Shown: positions 18,109 to 28,242, numbered from the stretch's first letter. The stretch is 64,000 nt of DNA from Pseudoduganella dura (GCF_009727155.1 NZ_WNWM01000002.1:2480001-2544000), one strand, 5' to 3'. Made by a program: numbers and translations. Notes: a model not told the origin generated them from the sequence alone.

Positions 18109-18726
18109 TTACCGCCGCCGCCACTCCATCCAGCGTTCCTTGCCTTCGAAGACGGGCAGCGAATCGGGCACGGGTTCCTCCTCCACGAGCGTGAAATATG
18201 GCGCCAGCAGCGCATCGAGTTCGGCGCGGGCGATGCCGAACGGCGGGCCTTTTTCCGATTCGTCGAAGAAAAAGTAACCGGCCAGCAGGCCATCGTGCGG
18301 CAGCAGTTCCGCCCAGCGCTGCACGACCCGGAGCCGGTGCGCGGGCGGCAGCGCGCACAGGAAGGCACGCTCGTAGATGACATCGGGCGGCCGCGGCGGC
18401 TGGTAGGTGAAGAAATCGGCCTGCACGATGCGCTCCGGCCAGCGCCGCACCACCTGCTGCGCCCGTGCCACGGCGTTCGGCGAGAAATCGATGGCGGTGG
18501 CTTCCCAGCCCGCCTCGCACATCAGGTCCAGCTCGTAGGCCGAGCCGGCGCCGGGGATCAGTGCCACCGGCGACACGACATGCGCGTCGGCCGCCGCGTC
18601 GCGCGACGCCACCAGGCTGCGCAGCTGCTCGGGAATGCCGCCCTGGTCCCAGGGCATGAATTGCCGGGCAAAGCGTTCATCCCAGAAGCCGGGATCGAGA
18701 GGGTCGCGCGTGTCGAATTCGGGCAT
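18109..18726 (-). CDS. SAM-dependent methyltransferase, TPMT-like
   Basis: A 205-residue class I methyltransferase of the thiopurine S-methyltransferase-like group. Family signs are DPLDPGFWDERFARQFMPWDQGG at the N-terminus (first half FWDERFARQFMPWD), the SAM loop VALIPGAGSAYELDLM, and YERAFLCALPPAHRLR. The natural substrate is not predictable; members act on thiols, selenium or tellurium species, or halides. It abuts ubiB with no gap, so it is co-expressed with ubiquinone genes. Confidence 0.82.
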   Translation of the reverse strand: MPEFDTRDPLDPGFWDERFARQFMPWDQGGIPEQLRSLVASRDAAADAHVVSPVALIPGAGSAYELDLMCEAGWEATAIDFSPNAVARAQQVVRRWPERIVQADFFTYQPPRPPDVIYERAFLCALPPAHRLRVVQRWAELLPHDGLLAGYFFFDESEKGPPFGIARAELDALLAPYFTLVEEEPVPDSLPVFEGKERWMEWRRR

Positions 18727-20295
18727 TCACAGTACTCCATGCCAGCGCAGGTAAGCCTGGAAGCCGATAGCCCCGGCCACGAACGCGCCGACGAAATAAA
18801 CGAAAAAGCTCAGCAGCCGGTTGGTGCGGCGCTGCTCCTCGGCGAGCTGCTGCAGCAACGTGTTGGTGGTCTGGTCGCGCTCGCCCAGTGCCGTCAGCGC
18901 CTGGTGAGTGAGACGGGGCAGCTGCGGCAGGATGTGCGAATAGCGCGGCGCTTCCGCCTTCAGTTTCTCCACCAGGCCGCGCCACCCCACCTGCTCGGAC
19001 ACCCAGCGCTCCAGGTGCGGCCGGGCCGTCTTCCACAGGTCCAGGTCCGGGTCGAGCACGCGGCCCATGCCCTCGATGTTCAGCAGCGTCTTCTGCAGCA
19101 GGACCAGCTGGGGCTGCACCTCCACATTGAAGCGGCGCGACGTCTGGAACAAGCGTAGCAAAATCTGGCCGAACGAGATGTCTTTCAGGGGCCGGTCGAA
19201 GATCGGCTCGCAACAGGCGCGCACGGCCGCCTCCAGCTCGTCGACCCGGGTGTTCTTCGGCGCCCAGCCCGATTCGATGTGCGCCTCGGCCACCCGCTTG
19301 TAGTCGCGGCGGAAGAACGCCAGGAAGTTCTGCGACAGGTAATCCTTGTCGTAATCGTTCAGCGTGCCCACGATGCCGAAGTCAAGCGCGATATAGCGGC
19401 CGAACGTGGCGGGATCGATGGACACCAGGATATTACCTGGGTGCATGTCGGCATGGAAAAAGCCGTCGCGGAACACCTGCGTGAAGAAAATCTCCACGCC
19501 GTCGCTGCTGAGCTTTTTCATGTCGACGCCCGCTTCCACCAGCCGGTCGATCTGCGATACCGGAATGCCGTTCATGCGTTCCATCGTGATCACGTCGCTG
19601 GAACAATAGTCCCAGTACATCTCCGGCACCATCAGCAGGTTCGAATCGGCGAAGTTGCGGCGCAGCTGCGCGGCATTGGCGGCCTCGCGCATCAGGTCGA
19701 GCTCGTCGTGCAGGTATTTGTCGAACTCGGCGACGACTTCCTTCATCTTCAGCCGGTGCGCATCCTTCCACAGCCGGTTGATCACGTCCGCGGCCAGGTG
19801 CATCAATGACACGTCTTCGTCGATCAGCTTCTTCATGCCCGGGCGCAGCACCTTGACGGCCACCTGCGTGCCGTCCTGCAACGCGGCGAAGTGCACCTGC
19901 GCGATCGAGGCCGATGCCACCGGCACCCACTCGAAACGGGCGAACAGCTGGTCGGGATGGGCACCCAGCGAGCGTTCGATCTGCGCCACGGCCAGTTGCG
20001 AATCGAAGGGCGGCACGCGATCCTGCAGTTTCGACAGTTCGGCAACGATGTCCGGCGGCATCAGGTCGCTGCGGGTGGACAGCACCTGCCCCAGCTTGAC
20101 GAAGATGGGGCCCAGGTCTTCCAGCGCCATGCGCAGGCGGATCGCCCGCGCCGTGGAGATGTCGCGCCAGAAGAACGCCGTGTCGAAGAAGCGGTTGATG
20201 CCGGGCCGGTCGAAACCGGAAATGGCGATTTCGTCCAGCCCGTATTTGACGATGACACGCAGGATTTTGAACAGGCGAAGGAATTTCAGGATCAT
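18727..20295 (-). CDS. ubiB: ubiquinone biosynthesis kinase-like protein UbiB
   Basis: A 522-residue ABC1/ADCK atypical kinase needed for aerobic ubiquinone synthesis. The family-specific KxGQ motif is in [20 protein letters not shown]. The Ala-rich nucleotide loop is [14 protein letters not shown] and the catalytic region shows [12 protein letters not shown] and ALDFGIVG. Two C-terminal membrane helices (about 495-522) anchor it. It overlaps ubiJ by four bases (ATGA, 20292-20295). Confidence 0.95.
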   Translation of the reverse strand: MILKFLRLFKILRVIVKYGLDEIAISGFDRPGINRFFDTAFFWRDISTARAIRLRMALEDLGPIFVKLGQVLSTRSDLMPPDIVAELSKLQDRVPPFDSQLAVAQIERSLGAHPDQLFARFEWVPVASASIAQVHFAALQDGTQVAVKVLRPGMKKLIDEDVSLMHLAADVINRLWKDAHRLKMKEVVAEFDKYLHDELDLMREAANAAQLRRNFADSNLLMVPEMYWDYCSSDVITMERMNGIPVSQIDRLVEAGVDMKKLSSDGVEIFFTQVFRDGFFHADMHPGNILVSIDPATFGRYIALDFGIVGTLNDYDKDYLSQNFLAFFRRDYKRVAEAHIESGWAPKNTRVDELEAAVRACCEPIFDRPLKDISFGQILLRLFQTSRRFNVEVQPQLVLLQKTLLNIEGMGRVLDPDLDLWKTARPHLERWVSEQVGWRGLVEKLKAEAPRYSHILPQLPRLTHQALTALGERDQTTNTLLQQLAEEQRRTNRLLSFFVYFVGAFVAGAIGFQAYLRWHGVL

Positions 20296-20918
20296 CGAGG
20301 GTCGGTGCTCTTCTTGTTGAATTTCTGTTCCAGCTTTTCCAGCCGCTTGGCAAAACGCTCGACATCGTCACGCAGGCGCGTCACGTCGCCGGCGAACGCC
20401 TGGGCCGTCACGGGGCGCACCAGCACAGGATTCTCTTCCAGGAAATACTCCGCCACGTTTTCCGACACCTTGCGCTGCCCCTGCCGGATCGAGGCGACGA
20501 CCGATTTCACGCCCGATACCATGCGCACGGCGGCCATCGGCCCGACCAGCTTTTCCAGGTCATGTTCGGCTTCCCAGCGCAGCGACTGCGACAGCCGCGA
20601 AATCGCATTGGCGAACTCGGCATCGCCCTCGATCTGCACATAGGAAAAGGCCCGCTCGCGGTTTTGTGCGATCAGCGGCAGGTCGGAAAGCTTCAGCCGG
20701 ATCGTCACGGCGGCGGACTGCCCGGCATCGGCGGCCTCGACCATGCCATCGGCGGCCACGCGCAGCCGCAGCTCGACCGGCGACGCATCGATGCGGGCCA
20801 CCTTGCCCGCATACTGCTTCAGCTCGGCGCGAGCCCACGGCTCCTGCGCCAGCAAGTGGTTGATCGTGGCGGCCGCCGGCATCGACAGCGTCGGCAACGC
20901 ATTGGGAAATGGGAACAT
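20292..20918 (-). CDS. ubiJ: ubiquinone biosynthesis accessory protein UbiJ
   Basis: A 208-residue protein with an N-terminal SCP2 lipid-binding domain (about 30-115, including [21 protein letters not shown]) and a C-terminal coiled coil ([17 protein letters not shown]). UbiJ and UbiK scaffold the soluble Ubi complex that handles hydrophobic intermediates. The start at 20918 gives the usual length; a frame to 21005 would run through a terminator. It is translationally coupled to ubiB. Confidence 0.88.
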   Translation of the reverse strand: MFPFPNALPTLSMPAAATINHLLAQEPWARAELKQYAGKVARIDASPVELRLRVAADGMVEAADAGQSAAVTIRLKLSDLPLIAQNRERAFSYVQIEGDAEFANAISRLSQSLRWEAEHDLEKLVGPMAAVRMVSGVKSVVASIRQGQRKVSENVAEYFLEENPVLVRPVTAQAFAGDVTRLRDDVERFAKRLEKLEQKFNKKSTDPR

Positions 20919-20942
20919 GTAAGGTGCTGCCAATAAGGGACA

Positions 20943-20981
20943 CGAAAAAAACAAAACCGCCCAGGAAATCCGGGGCGGTTT
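20943..20981 (-). terminator. rho-independent terminator just upstream of ubiJ
   Basis: On the minus strand, stem AAACCGCCC/GGGCGGTTT (20973-20981 with 20954-20962) is followed by a T-rich tail (A-run 20944-20950). It ends the ubiE-tim44 transcript only about 25 bp before the ubiJ start codon, leaving almost no room for a separate ubiJ promoter. Confidence 0.75.
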
Positions 20982-21032
20982 CGATCTTACCAGTTTGCAG
21001 GGCATTGACCCTGCACGATGGAATCAAATGGT

Positions 21033-22034
21033 TCAGGCAACCTGCTGGATACCACCCAACAGCCAGCCGCTGTTGCCGTTGACCGGCTTGATCAGGTTCC
21101 ACACTTCGTTCAGCGGCTCCGGCAGCGCGTCCGGAGCCGGCTTGGTGCGGCCGGAGAATTGCACCGAAGCCACGTATTCCGTACCGGTGTTTTCGATGCC
21201 CAGCAGTTCGGCTTCGAGTTCCACCACGTCGGTGTAGTCATCCTTGCCGCCGCGTTCCTGGATCTGCAGGCGCAGTTCCGCAAACACTTCCGGCGTGGTG
21301 AATTCACGGATGTCGTTGATGTCGCTCTTGTCCCAGGCGGCCTGCAGGCGGATGAAATTGCCCTTGGCATGGCGCAGGAACGCCGCCTGGTCGAAGTCCG
21401 CCGGCACGCCCCACTGCTGGTGCGGCTGTTGCACGTTCGATACCGGTTTGTTCAGGTCGATGCCCGACGACGCCGGCTGGAAGGCCGACGGCTGCAGGCG
21501 CGAGCCGATTTCCGGCGTTGCAGAACCGCCCTGCGATGGAGCATTGCCGAAGTTGCCGTTATTGCCGCTATTGCCACCGAAGCCGCCATTGCCGCCGCCG
21601 AAAGCGGTGGCCGGCTGCGCGCGCGAACCTTGCGACTTGCCCTTGATCAGGCGCCAGATGAAGAAGATGGCGGCGGCGATCAGTGCGAACGTGAGCATCG
21701 TGGCGATCGCACTTGCCAGCGCGCCGCCGAGGCCGAAGTGCGACAGCAGCGCGCCCAGGCCAAGGCCCAGCAGTGCGCCGCCGAGCAGGCCCTTCCACAT
21801 GCTCGGGCGTTTCGCCGGCACCGCCGGGGCCGCCGCGGGCTGGTTGGCCGGACGGGCCGCGTTCTGCTGCTGCGGCGTGGCCGGCTGCGCCTGGCGCGGC
21901 GCCATGTTCTTGACGCCCTGCGACTGGCGGCCGAACGATTTGCCGCCGCCCATCGGCCGCGCGGCAAGCTCCGCCGTCATCGAGATGGCGGCCAGCGCCA
22001 GGGTGGCGCCAACGAGGAGTTTTTTCAGTTTCAT
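21033..22034 (-). CDS. Tim44-like domain protein
   Basis: A 333-residue exported or membrane protein. A signal peptide (KKLLVGATLALAAISMTAELAA) leads a Gln/Pro/Ala-rich linker, a hydrophobic segment of about 40 residues near 90-130 (GLLGGALLGLGLGALLSHFG, AIATMLTFALIAAAIFFIWR), a Gly/Asn-rich spacer, and a C-terminal Tim44-like domain (about 200-333, AAFLRHAKGNFIRLQAAWDK, FTTPEVFAELRLQI). Bacterial Tim44-like proteins bind lipid and have unclear roles. It is 20 bp after ubiE. Confidence 0.85.
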   Translation of the reverse strand: MKLKKLLVGATLALAAISMTAELAARPMGGGKSFGRQSQGVKNMAPRQAQPATPQQQNAARPANQPAAAPAVPAKRPSMWKGLLGGALLGLGLGALLSHFGLGGALASAIATMLTFALIAAAIFFIWRLIKGKSQGSRAQPATAFGGGNGGFGGNSGNNGNFGNAPSQGGSATPEIGSRLQPSAFQPASSGIDLNKPVSNVQQPHQQWGVPADFDQAAFLRHAKGNFIRLQAAWDKSDINDIREFTTPEVFAELRLQIQERGGKDDYTDVVELEAELLGIENTGTEYVASVQFSGRTKPAPDALPEPLNEVWNLIKPVNGNSGWLLGGIQQVA

Positions 22035-22054
22035 GGCTCTGTCCTAGGATGAAG

Positions 22055-22789
22055 TTACAGTTTGATGCCGGTGTGCAAAGCGGCCACACCCGCCGTCAGG
22101 TTGTAATACTGGACCCGCTCCAGTCCTGCCGCCTGCATCATCGTCTTCAGGGTTTCCTGGTCCGGATGCATGCGAATCGATTCCGCGAGATAACGGTAGC
22201 TTTCCGAGTCGTTCGCGATGCGCTGGCCCAGCCAGGGCAGCACCGAGAACGAATACAGGTCGTACGGCTTCTTCAGCGGCTCGGCGACCTTGGAAAATTC
22301 CAGCACCAGCAGCTTGCCGCCCGGCTTGAGCACGCGGCGCATTTCCGCCAGCGCCATGTCCTTGTGCGTCATGTTGCGCAGGCCGAACGCCACGCTGACG
22401 CGGTCGAAATAATTGTCCGGGAACGGCAGTTTTTCGGCATCACACAACAAGATGGGGGTAACGAGGCCCTTGTTCAAGAGCCGGTCGCGGCCCACCCGCA
22501 GCATCGACTCGTTGATATCCGTGAGCCATACCTCGCCCGTCGGCCCCGCCTGCCTTGCGAACGCCTTGGCCAGGTCGCCCGTGCCGCCGGCGATGTCCAG
22601 CACCTTCATGCCGGGCCGCACGGCCGCGTTGGCGATCGTGAACGTCTTCCAGATGCGATGCAGGCCGCCGGACATCAGGTCGTTCATCACGTCGTACTTG
22701 GCGGCGACGGAATGGAAGACCTTGGCGACTTCCTTTACTTTCTCATCCTCGTTGACGGTCTTGTAGCCGAAATGGGTGGTGTTGGTCAT
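22055..22789 (-). CDS. ubiE: demethylubiquinone/demethylmenaquinone methyltransferase
   Basis: A 244-residue C-methyltransferase of ubiquinone and menaquinone synthesis. Family signatures are [17 protein letters not shown], the SAM loop [20 protein letters not shown], and [20 protein letters not shown]. Length and N-terminus ([17 protein letters not shown]) match UbiE closely. It is first in a minus-strand run leading to tim44, ubiJ and ubiB. Confidence 0.96.
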   Translation of the reverse strand: MTNTTHFGYKTVNEDEKVKEVAKVFHSVAAKYDVMNDLMSGGLHRIWKTFTIANAAVRPGMKVLDIAGGTGDLAKAFARQAGPTGEVWLTDINESMLRVGRDRLLNKGLVTPILLCDAEKLPFPDNYFDRVSVAFGLRNMTHKDMALAEMRRVLKPGGKLLVLEFSKVAEPLKKPYDLYSFSVLPWLGQRIANDSESYRYLAESIRMHPDQETLKTMMQAAGLERVQYYNLTAGVAALHTGIKL

Positions 22790-23043
22790 GTGTAGGCGAA
22801 TACGGGACGGGTTGATCTTCCGGCATTATACAAGCGCCATCCGCAGGGGAGCGCCGGCTGCGAAGCGGGCCTTCCCGGGGGCTGCCCGTGGCGCACGCCC
22901 GGGCCTGCTGCAAGACACATTGCCGTATTTACAATTTCCAACACTTTTTCAAATTCATGTCAACCGCCCTCCGCAAGGCCGCGTTAAGCGAGCAAGCCGG
23001 TCTGTTCGACGCGGCATCTGTCTACTGAATACGGAGGAAGGCA

Positions 23044-23301
23044 ATGGAGCTTCAACATCAACTGCCCAAGGATATTGATTTCCCGGAGATCGATGAGGCA
23101 ACCCGCCAGATGATCGACGCCACGGACGCGCAGGCGCGCCGGGCCCAGGGCGGCAAGCCACCGAAACCGATGGCATTCAACGCCGAAGCGATCCGCACGC
23201 TGCCGCCGGCTGCCCGCGCCGCTTTCCGCTACATCTGGGAACGCGAACAGCGCCGCTACGAGGAATTCGTGCAGCGCCGCAGGACCGCCCAGGTCAACTG
23301 A
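23044..23301 (+). CDS. small hypothetical protein
   Basis: An 85-residue soluble protein of unknown function, rich in charged residues: acidic at the start (LPKDIDFPEIDEAT), strongly basic at the end (YIWEREQRRYEEFVQRRR). No cysteine and no membrane segment. The ribosome site GGAGGAAGGCA is excellent, and a clean terminator follows the stop, so a real single-gene unit is well supported. The 250 bp before it (22790-23043) hold no other gene. Confidence 0.75.
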   Translation: MELQHQLPKDIDFPEIDEATRQMIDATDAQARRAQGGKPPKPMAFNAEAIRTLPPAARAAFRYIWEREQRRYEEFVQRRRTAQVN

Positions 23302-23311
23302 GGCCGATGAT

Positions 23312-23337
23312 CAGGGTGCCGCGAGGCACCCTGTTTT
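23312..23337 (+). terminator. rho-independent terminator after the 85-residue gene
   Basis: Stem CAGGGTGCC/GGCACCCTG (23312-23320 and 23325-23333), loop GCGA, followed by TTTTGT. A second stem, GGCGCTGT/ACAGCGCC (23343-23366), follows directly and can serve the converging monooxygenase gene. Confidence 0.8.
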
Positions 23338-23370
23338 GTCATGGCGCTGTCCGGGCGCACAGCGCCTTTG

Positions 23371-24687
23371 TCATTGCCCCGGATGTTGCAGCCCCAGGTG
23401 GCTGCGCAGCGTGCTCCCCTCGTAACGCGTACGGAACAGGCCGCGCCGCTGCAATTCCGGCACGACATGGCGCAGCACATCGTCGAGCCCGCCCGGCAGC
23501 GTCGGCGGCATCAGGTTGAAGCCGTCCGCCGCCCCCTCCTCGAACCATGCCTGCATCTGGTCCGCCACCTGCGCGGCCGTGCCGATCACGGTAAAGTGGC
23601 CGCGGCCGCCCGCGATGCGCCCGTACAGTTGCCGGATCGTTAAATTTTCCCCTTGTGCAATCGCCGTCAGCAATTGCTGCCGGCTGCGCTGGCCATCCTG
23701 CGTGACCGGCAATTCCGGCAGCGGCCCGTCCAGCGGGTAGCCGGACAAGTCGAAGTTGCCGATCATCCGGCCCAGCAGCGCCAGGCCCGCCTGCGGCTCG
23801 ATCAGGTCCTGCAGCAGGCCGAACTTGTCCTGCGCCTCCTCTTCCGATGCGCCGACGATGGCAAAAATGCCGGGCGTCACGCGCAGGCTGTCCGGCGCGC
23901 GGCCGTGCCGTTCCACCCTGCCCTTCATGTCGCGATAGAACGCCTGCGCATCGGCCAGCTTCGACTGCGCCGTGAACACCACGTCCGCCGTGGCCGCGGC
24001 CAGGTCGCGGCCCGTTTCGGAACTGCCGGCCTGTACCACGACCGGCTTGCCCTGCGGGCTCGGCGGCACGTTGAGCGGGCCGGACACGGCGAAGTGCTCG
24101 CCGCGGTAATCCAGCCGGCGCACCTTCGACGCATCGAGCAGTCTGCCCGCCGCCTTGTCGTCGACGAATGCGCCGTCATCGAAGCTTTGCCACAGGCCGT
24201 CGACGACGTCGTGGAATTCGCGGGCCCGCGCATAGCGCGCGGCATGGTCCACGTGCCGGTCGCGGCCGAAGTTGGCCGCCTCCGCGGCATTGTCGGAGGT
24301 GACGAGGTTCCAGCCGGCGCGGCCGTTCGAGATGCTGTCGAGCGAGGCGAACTGGCGCGCCACCGTGTACGGCTCGTTGTAGGTGGTGGTGGCCGTGGCG
24401 ATCAGCCCGATGCGGCTGGTGACGGCCGCCAGCGCCGACAGCAGCGTGACCGGTTCCACCGACGGCGCGCCGGTCAGCGCCACGCTGTCGGCCAGGAACA
24501 CCGCGTCCAGGCAAGCACGCTCGGCGTTCTGCACCACGTCGCGGTACACCTCGAACGGCGTCGACGCCAGGTCGGTATCGGGATGCCGCCACGCGGCCAC
24601 GTGATGGCCGTAACGCATCAGGAAGGCGGTCAGGCTGAGCTGCCGCCGCGGTGTCGAAGCCGGTGCGGGTACGTATGCGTGCGCCAT
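23371..24687 (-). CDS. LLM-class FMN-dependent monooxygenase (NtaA/SnaA/DszA family)
   Basis: A 438-residue bacterial-luciferase-like enzyme that uses reduced flavin from a partner reductase. Family features are QLSLTAFLMRYGHHVAAWRH at the N-terminus, the strand LDAVFLADSV, EPVTLLSALAAVTSRIGLIA, NLVTSDNAAEAANFGRDRH and VVVQAGSSETGRDLAA. This subfamily oxidises nitrilotriacetate, pristinamycin, dimethyl sulfide or dibenzothiophene sulfone. The start (MAHAYVPAP) is fixed by a TGATG overlap with the TonB receptor stop. A sulfur-scavenging role is inferred from the SsuA-like gene nearby. Confidence 0.88.
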   Translation of the reverse strand: MAHAYVPAPASTPRRQLSLTAFLMRYGHHVAAWRHPDTDLASTPFEVYRDVVQNAERACLDAVFLADSVALTGAPSVEPVTLLSALAAVTSRIGLIATATTTYNEPYTVARQFASLDSISNGRAGWNLVTSDNAAEAANFGRDRHVDHAARYARAREFHDVVDGLWQSFDDGAFVDDKAAGRLLDASKVRRLDYRGEHFAVSGPLNVPPSPQGKPVVVQAGSSETGRDLAAATADVVFTAQSKLADAQAFYRDMKGRVERHGRAPDSLRVTPGIFAIVGASEEEAQDKFGLLQDLIEPQAGLALLGRMIGNFDLSGYPLDGPLPELPVTQDGQRSRQQLLTAIAQGENLTIRQLYGRIAGGRGHFTVIGTAAQVADQMQAWFEEGAADGFNLMPPTLPGGLDDVLRHVVPELQRRGLFRTRYEGSTLRSHLGLQHPGQ

Positions 24688-26993
24688 CAGAACTCCTTGC
24701 GCGCGGTGATGCCGAAGTAGCGGCTGTCGTCGCGCGGCACGCCGCGGTACACGTAGCCGGTGCTGGTCACCAGGTTCGTCGCATACGATTTGTTGGCCAG
24801 GTTCTTGCCGACCAGCGCGATGCGCCAGCCGGCCGCCGGCTGCGCCAGTTCGATGGCCGCGTTGACGATGCCGTAGCCCGGCTGGATCGCATCGGGCGAC
24901 TGGAACAGGTCGAACTGCGTGCGGCTCTGGTACGTGTAGTCGGCGCTGAAGTTCACCTCTTGCCCATTTGCCAACGGTACGTTGTAGCCGCCGCGCACGA
25001 AGCCCTTGAAGCGCGGCGCGAACGGCAGCGTCTTGCCGTTCAGGTTGCACGACGCGGCCGCCGCCGCCGGGCAATTGAACGCATCCACCTGCGCATCCGT
25101 CCAGGCGAACGCGCCGGTGAAGGTCAGCTGCGGGGTTGGCCGCGCGGTCACGTCGAGCTCCACGCCGCGCGTGGACACGTCGCCCGCGTTGACGAGTCGC
25201 GTGACGACCGCGCCGGCCACCGTGTCATAGAAATTGGCCTGGTAGTTCGAGTAATCGGTGTGGAACAGCGCCACGTTGGCCGTCAGCCGGCGGTTGAACG
25301 CGGAGGTCTTCAGGCCCAGCTCGAACGAGCTCGACGTTTCCGGCGCCAGCGCCAGCGTATCGCGCGGCAGCATGTTGAAGAACACGTTGTAGGCCGGGCC
25401 CTTGTAGCCGCGCGACCAGGTGCCGTATGCCGTCACGGTGGACGAGAAATCGTGCTGCAGGCCGAGGCGTCCGGACCAGGCATCCGTATCCGTGCCGCCA
25501 TCGCTGCGCGTGCCCGGCTGCACGCCAGCGAACGCGGTGTTCTGGGTGGAGGTGCGCACATGGTCGTACGACAGTTCGTCGCGCGTCCAGCGCGCGCCGC
25601 CGATCACGCGCCATGCGGGGCCGATGTGGAACGTGCCTTCGCCGAAGGCGGAATAGCTGTCGCTCTCCACGCCGTAGTCGGCACGGCCGCTGTTGGTGGC
25701 GGCCGTGGCGGGGTTCGTGGTCACAATGCGCCGGTAGGTTTCGCGATCCTTGCCGTGCAGGTAGAACAGGCCGGCCACGTAGTCAACCTCGCCCAAGGAG
25801 GACAAGGCGATGCGGGGCGACGCCACGCGCAGCTCCTGCGACACCTGCGTGAACTCCAGCGTGCCGATGTCGCGGGTGGCCGGGAACGCGCTCGTGATGC
25901 GCGCCGTTTCGGTGCTGTTGCCGATCGGCGAAGTGGTGGTGTTCTGCGTGTTGTCCCACGCGCGCCACGCGGTGATCGAGGTCAGCGTATAGCCGTTGCG
26001 GCGCCAGTTCACCTGCGCGGAGATGCCCTTGTTGGTATCGTCGATCGCGTTTTCCAGGTCGGCGTTCACCTGGCGGTTTTCCGTGCCCGCCACGACCGGC
26101 AGCAGCGCCTGCGCGAACGGCGCGCTGGTCTGCCTGTAGGCCGCCTGCGTGGGCGAGCTTGCCGATTTCAGGTAATCGGCGATCAGCGAGATGTCGGTGT
26201 CGGCGTTCGGCGTGATGTCCAGCCGCCCGCGCACGCCGCGGCGCTCGTAGCCGTTTACCTTGCCGCCGCCGGCATGCACGTTGGTCACGTTGCCATCGTA
26301 GTCCGCGTAGGCCGCGTTGATCGAGGCGCGCAGCACGCCAGGCTGCAATGCGCCGCTGACACCGGCGCGCACGCGCTTTTCGTGCCCGGTGTAGGCGGAA
26401 GCGTCGACATAGCCCGTCAGCTGCTCCGAAGGGGTGCGGCTGACGATGTTCAGCACGCCGGACGAGGCGTTCTTGCCGAACAGCGTGCCCTGCGGGCCGC
26501 GCAGCACTTCGATGCGGTCGATGTCCAGCAGGTCGATCGTGGCCTGGCCGGGGCGCGCGTACACCACGCCGTCCACCACCGTCGACACGGTGGGTTCGAC
26601 ACCGGGCGAGGTGGAGATGGTACCGATGCCACGAACGAACAGGGTCGAATCCTTGTTGCCGCCCTGCTGGCGGAACGCTGCGCTCGGGATCTCCTGCACC
26701 ACCGTGTCGATGCTGGTGCGGTTGGCCAGTTCGAGCTGCTCGCCGCTGACGACGGACACCGCCAGCGGCACCGACTGCAGCGAAGCCGAACGGCGCGTGG
26801 CCGTGACGGTGACGGATGCCACCACCGCTTCGCCCCGCGCGGCGGGCTCCGCGGCCGCAGCAGGGTCCGCGGCCGGAGCCGGCACGGGCTCGGCGGCGCC
26901 GGCAAGCTGCGCGCCGAGCAGCAGGCCGGCGGCCACGCCGAGGTGGATGTTCCGATGTGTGTTCTTTTGCTTACCCGCTTGCTGCCGTTTCAT
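24687..26993 (-). CDS. TonB-dependent outer-membrane receptor
   Basis: A 768-residue outer-membrane transporter. A signal peptide (cleavage after AQLAGAA, about residue 34) is followed by an Ala/Pro/Glu-rich stretch, the plug domain (SVTVTATRRSASLQSVPLAV, FVRGIGTISTSPGVEPTVST, EVLRGPQGTLFGKNASSGVL) and a 22-strand barrel ending in Phe (ITARKEF). It resembles the Pseudomonas/Xanthomonas-type receptors without an N-terminal signalling domain. Its stop overlaps the monooxygenase start. The GntR-like operator and a LacI gene lie just upstream, divergent, so substrate-controlled expression is likely. The ligand is unknown. Confidence 0.92.
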   Translation of the reverse strand: MKRQQAGKQKNTHRNIHLGVAAGLLLGAQLAGAAEPVPAPAADPAAAAEPAARGEAVVASVTVTATRRSASLQSVPLAVSVVSGEQLELANRTSIDTVVQEIPSAAFRQQGGNKDSTLFVRGIGTISTSPGVEPTVSTVVDGVVYARPGQATIDLLDIDRIEVLRGPQGTLFGKNASSGVLNIVSRTPSEQLTGYVDASAYTGHEKRVRAGVSGALQPGVLRASINAAYADYDGNVTNVHAGGGKVNGYERRGVRGRLDITPNADTDISLIADYLKSASSPTQAAYRQTSAPFAQALLPVVAGTENRQVNADLENAIDDTNKGISAQVNWRRNGYTLTSITAWRAWDNTQNTTTSPIGNSTETARITSAFPATRDIGTLEFTQVSQELRVASPRIALSSLGEVDYVAGLFYLHGKDRETYRRIVTTNPATAATNSGRADYGVESDSYSAFGEGTFHIGPAWRVIGGARWTRDELSYDHVRTSTQNTAFAGVQPGTRSDGGTDTDAWSGRLGLQHDFSSTVTAYGTWSRGYKGPAYNVFFNMLPRDTLALAPETSSSFELGLKTSAFNRRLTANVALFHTDYSNYQANFYDTVAGAVVTRLVNAGDVSTRGVELDVTARPTPQLTFTGAFAWTDAQVDAFNCPAAAAASCNLNGKTLPFAPRFKGFVRGGYNVPLANGQEVNFSADYTYQSRTQFDLFQSPDAIQPGYGIVNAAIELAQPAAGWRIALVGKNLANKSYATNLVTSTGYVYRGVPRDDSRYFGITARKEF

Positions 26994-27072
26994 GAGATCC
27001 CCAATATGCGAAAAACCGTTCTGCACCTGCGTAAAACCAGCTTGGTGCCCGATGCGAAGACTGCTAGACTTT

Positions 27073-27093
27073 TTTATATGGTACCGATACCGT
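27073..27093. promoter_or_regulatory. GntR/LacI-type operator between the receptor and lacI
   Basis: ATGGTACCGATACCGT (27078-27093) is a 16-bp near-palindrome with the central CG of LacI-family sites and matches the E. coli GntR site ATGTTACCGATAACAT at 13 of 16 positions. A TATAAA box for the receptor (minus strand, 27073-27078) touches it. It is the only such site in the divergent gap and could control both directions. Confidence 0.7.
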
Positions 27094-27146
27094 CGCAGTG
27101 TCGGCCAACGCAAAAATGAAGTCAAAGAATCAAATGGAGCATCGAT

Positions 27147-28220
27147 ATGTCGTTTGAGAATAAGGTTCCGGAAAACAGCGGGCCGCCGAAGAAACGCCGC
27201 GGTTCCGGGCGCGCCACGATCCACGACGTGGCCAGGCTGGCCGGCGTGGGCTCGATCACGGTATCGCGCTACCTGAAGAAGAACGGCTATGTGTCCGACG
27301 AACTGGGCGCGAAGATCGATGCGGCGGTCGCGCAGCTGAACTATGTGCCGAACCTCGCCGCCGGCGGCCTTTCGTCGGCGCACAACAAGGTGGTGGGCAT
27401 GGTGGTGCCGAACATCTCGGGGCCGATCTTCGCCAGCACGATCCAGAGCTTCAACGACACGCTGAACCGCCACGGCTACCAGGTGCTGCTGGCATCGAGC
27501 TACTTTTCGGACGAGCAGGAGGAAAATGCGGTGCGCGCCTTCCTCGGCTGGTCGCCGGCGGCGCTGGCCGTGGTGGGCCGCTTCCACACGCGCGGCACCG
27601 AGGCGATGCTGGCGGCGGCGGGCATCCCGGTCGTCGAGACATGGGATTACGCGCCGCGCCGCAAGCCGATCCAGGTGGGCTACTCGAACCGCGAAGTGGG
27701 CGCGCAGTCGGCGCGGCACCTGCTGGCCAAGGGCTACAGGCGCATCGCCTTCGCGCAGAACAGCGTGGCGGGCGACCTTTCCGCGCTGGACCGGCGCGAC
27801 GGCTACGCGGCCGTGCTGGAAGAGCACGGGCTGGAGCCATGGACCTATGCGCCGACCGAGGCGGCGCCGTTCGAAGCGGGCCGGCAGGCACTGGAGGCAC
27901 TGACGCGCGGCCGCAGGGGGGAGCGGAAGCCGGCGGATGCGATCATCTTCGCCAACGACAACCTGGCCGCCGGCGCCCTGCTCGCATCGCAGCGGGCCGG
28001 CCTGGCGGTGCCGCAGCGCTGTGCGCTGATGGGCTTCGGGGACTACGCGTTCTCGCCGCTGCTGCTGCCGAGCCTCACCACCATCCGCCCGCCGGGCCGG
28101 GAAATCGGCGAGATCGCCGCGCAGCGCATCCTGCAGGCGCTGGGCGAATTGCCGGCCGATCCGAAGCCGGCGCGGCTGAACCTGCTCGATTGCGAACTGA
28201 TCGAGCGCGAAAGCACCTGA
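27147..28220 (+). CDS. LacI-family transcriptional regulator (GntR-like)
   Basis: A 357-residue repressor. The helix-turn-helix is at about residues 24-70 (ATIHDVARLAGVGSITVSRY, LNYVPNLAAGGLSS), followed by the periplasmic-binding-protein-like domain (VVGMVVPNISGPIFASTIQS, IIFANDNLAAGALLASQRAG). It is divergent from the TonB receptor and 22 bp before the SsuA-like gene. The effector is unknown; GntR-like DNA contacts would fit the adjacent operator. A LacI regulator is unusual for a sulfonate-type locus, where CysB/Cbl control is expected. Confidence 0.9.
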   Translation: MSFENKVPENSGPPKKRRGSGRATIHDVARLAGVGSITVSRYLKKNGYVSDELGAKIDAAVAQLNYVPNLAAGGLSSAHNKVVGMVVPNISGPIFASTIQSFNDTLNRHGYQVLLASSYFSDEQEENAVRAFLGWSPAALAVVGRFHTRGTEAMLAAAGIPVVETWDYAPRRKPIQVGYSNREVGAQSARHLLAKGYRRIAFAQNSVAGDLSALDRRDGYAAVLEEHGLEPWTYAPTEAAPFEAGRQALEALTRGRRGERKPADAIIFANDNLAAGALLASQRAGLAVPQRCALMGFGDYAFSPLLLPSLTTIRPPGREIGEIAAQRILQALGELPADPKPARLNLLDCELIEREST

Positions 28221-28242
28221 ACACCACGAACAAGGAAATCGC

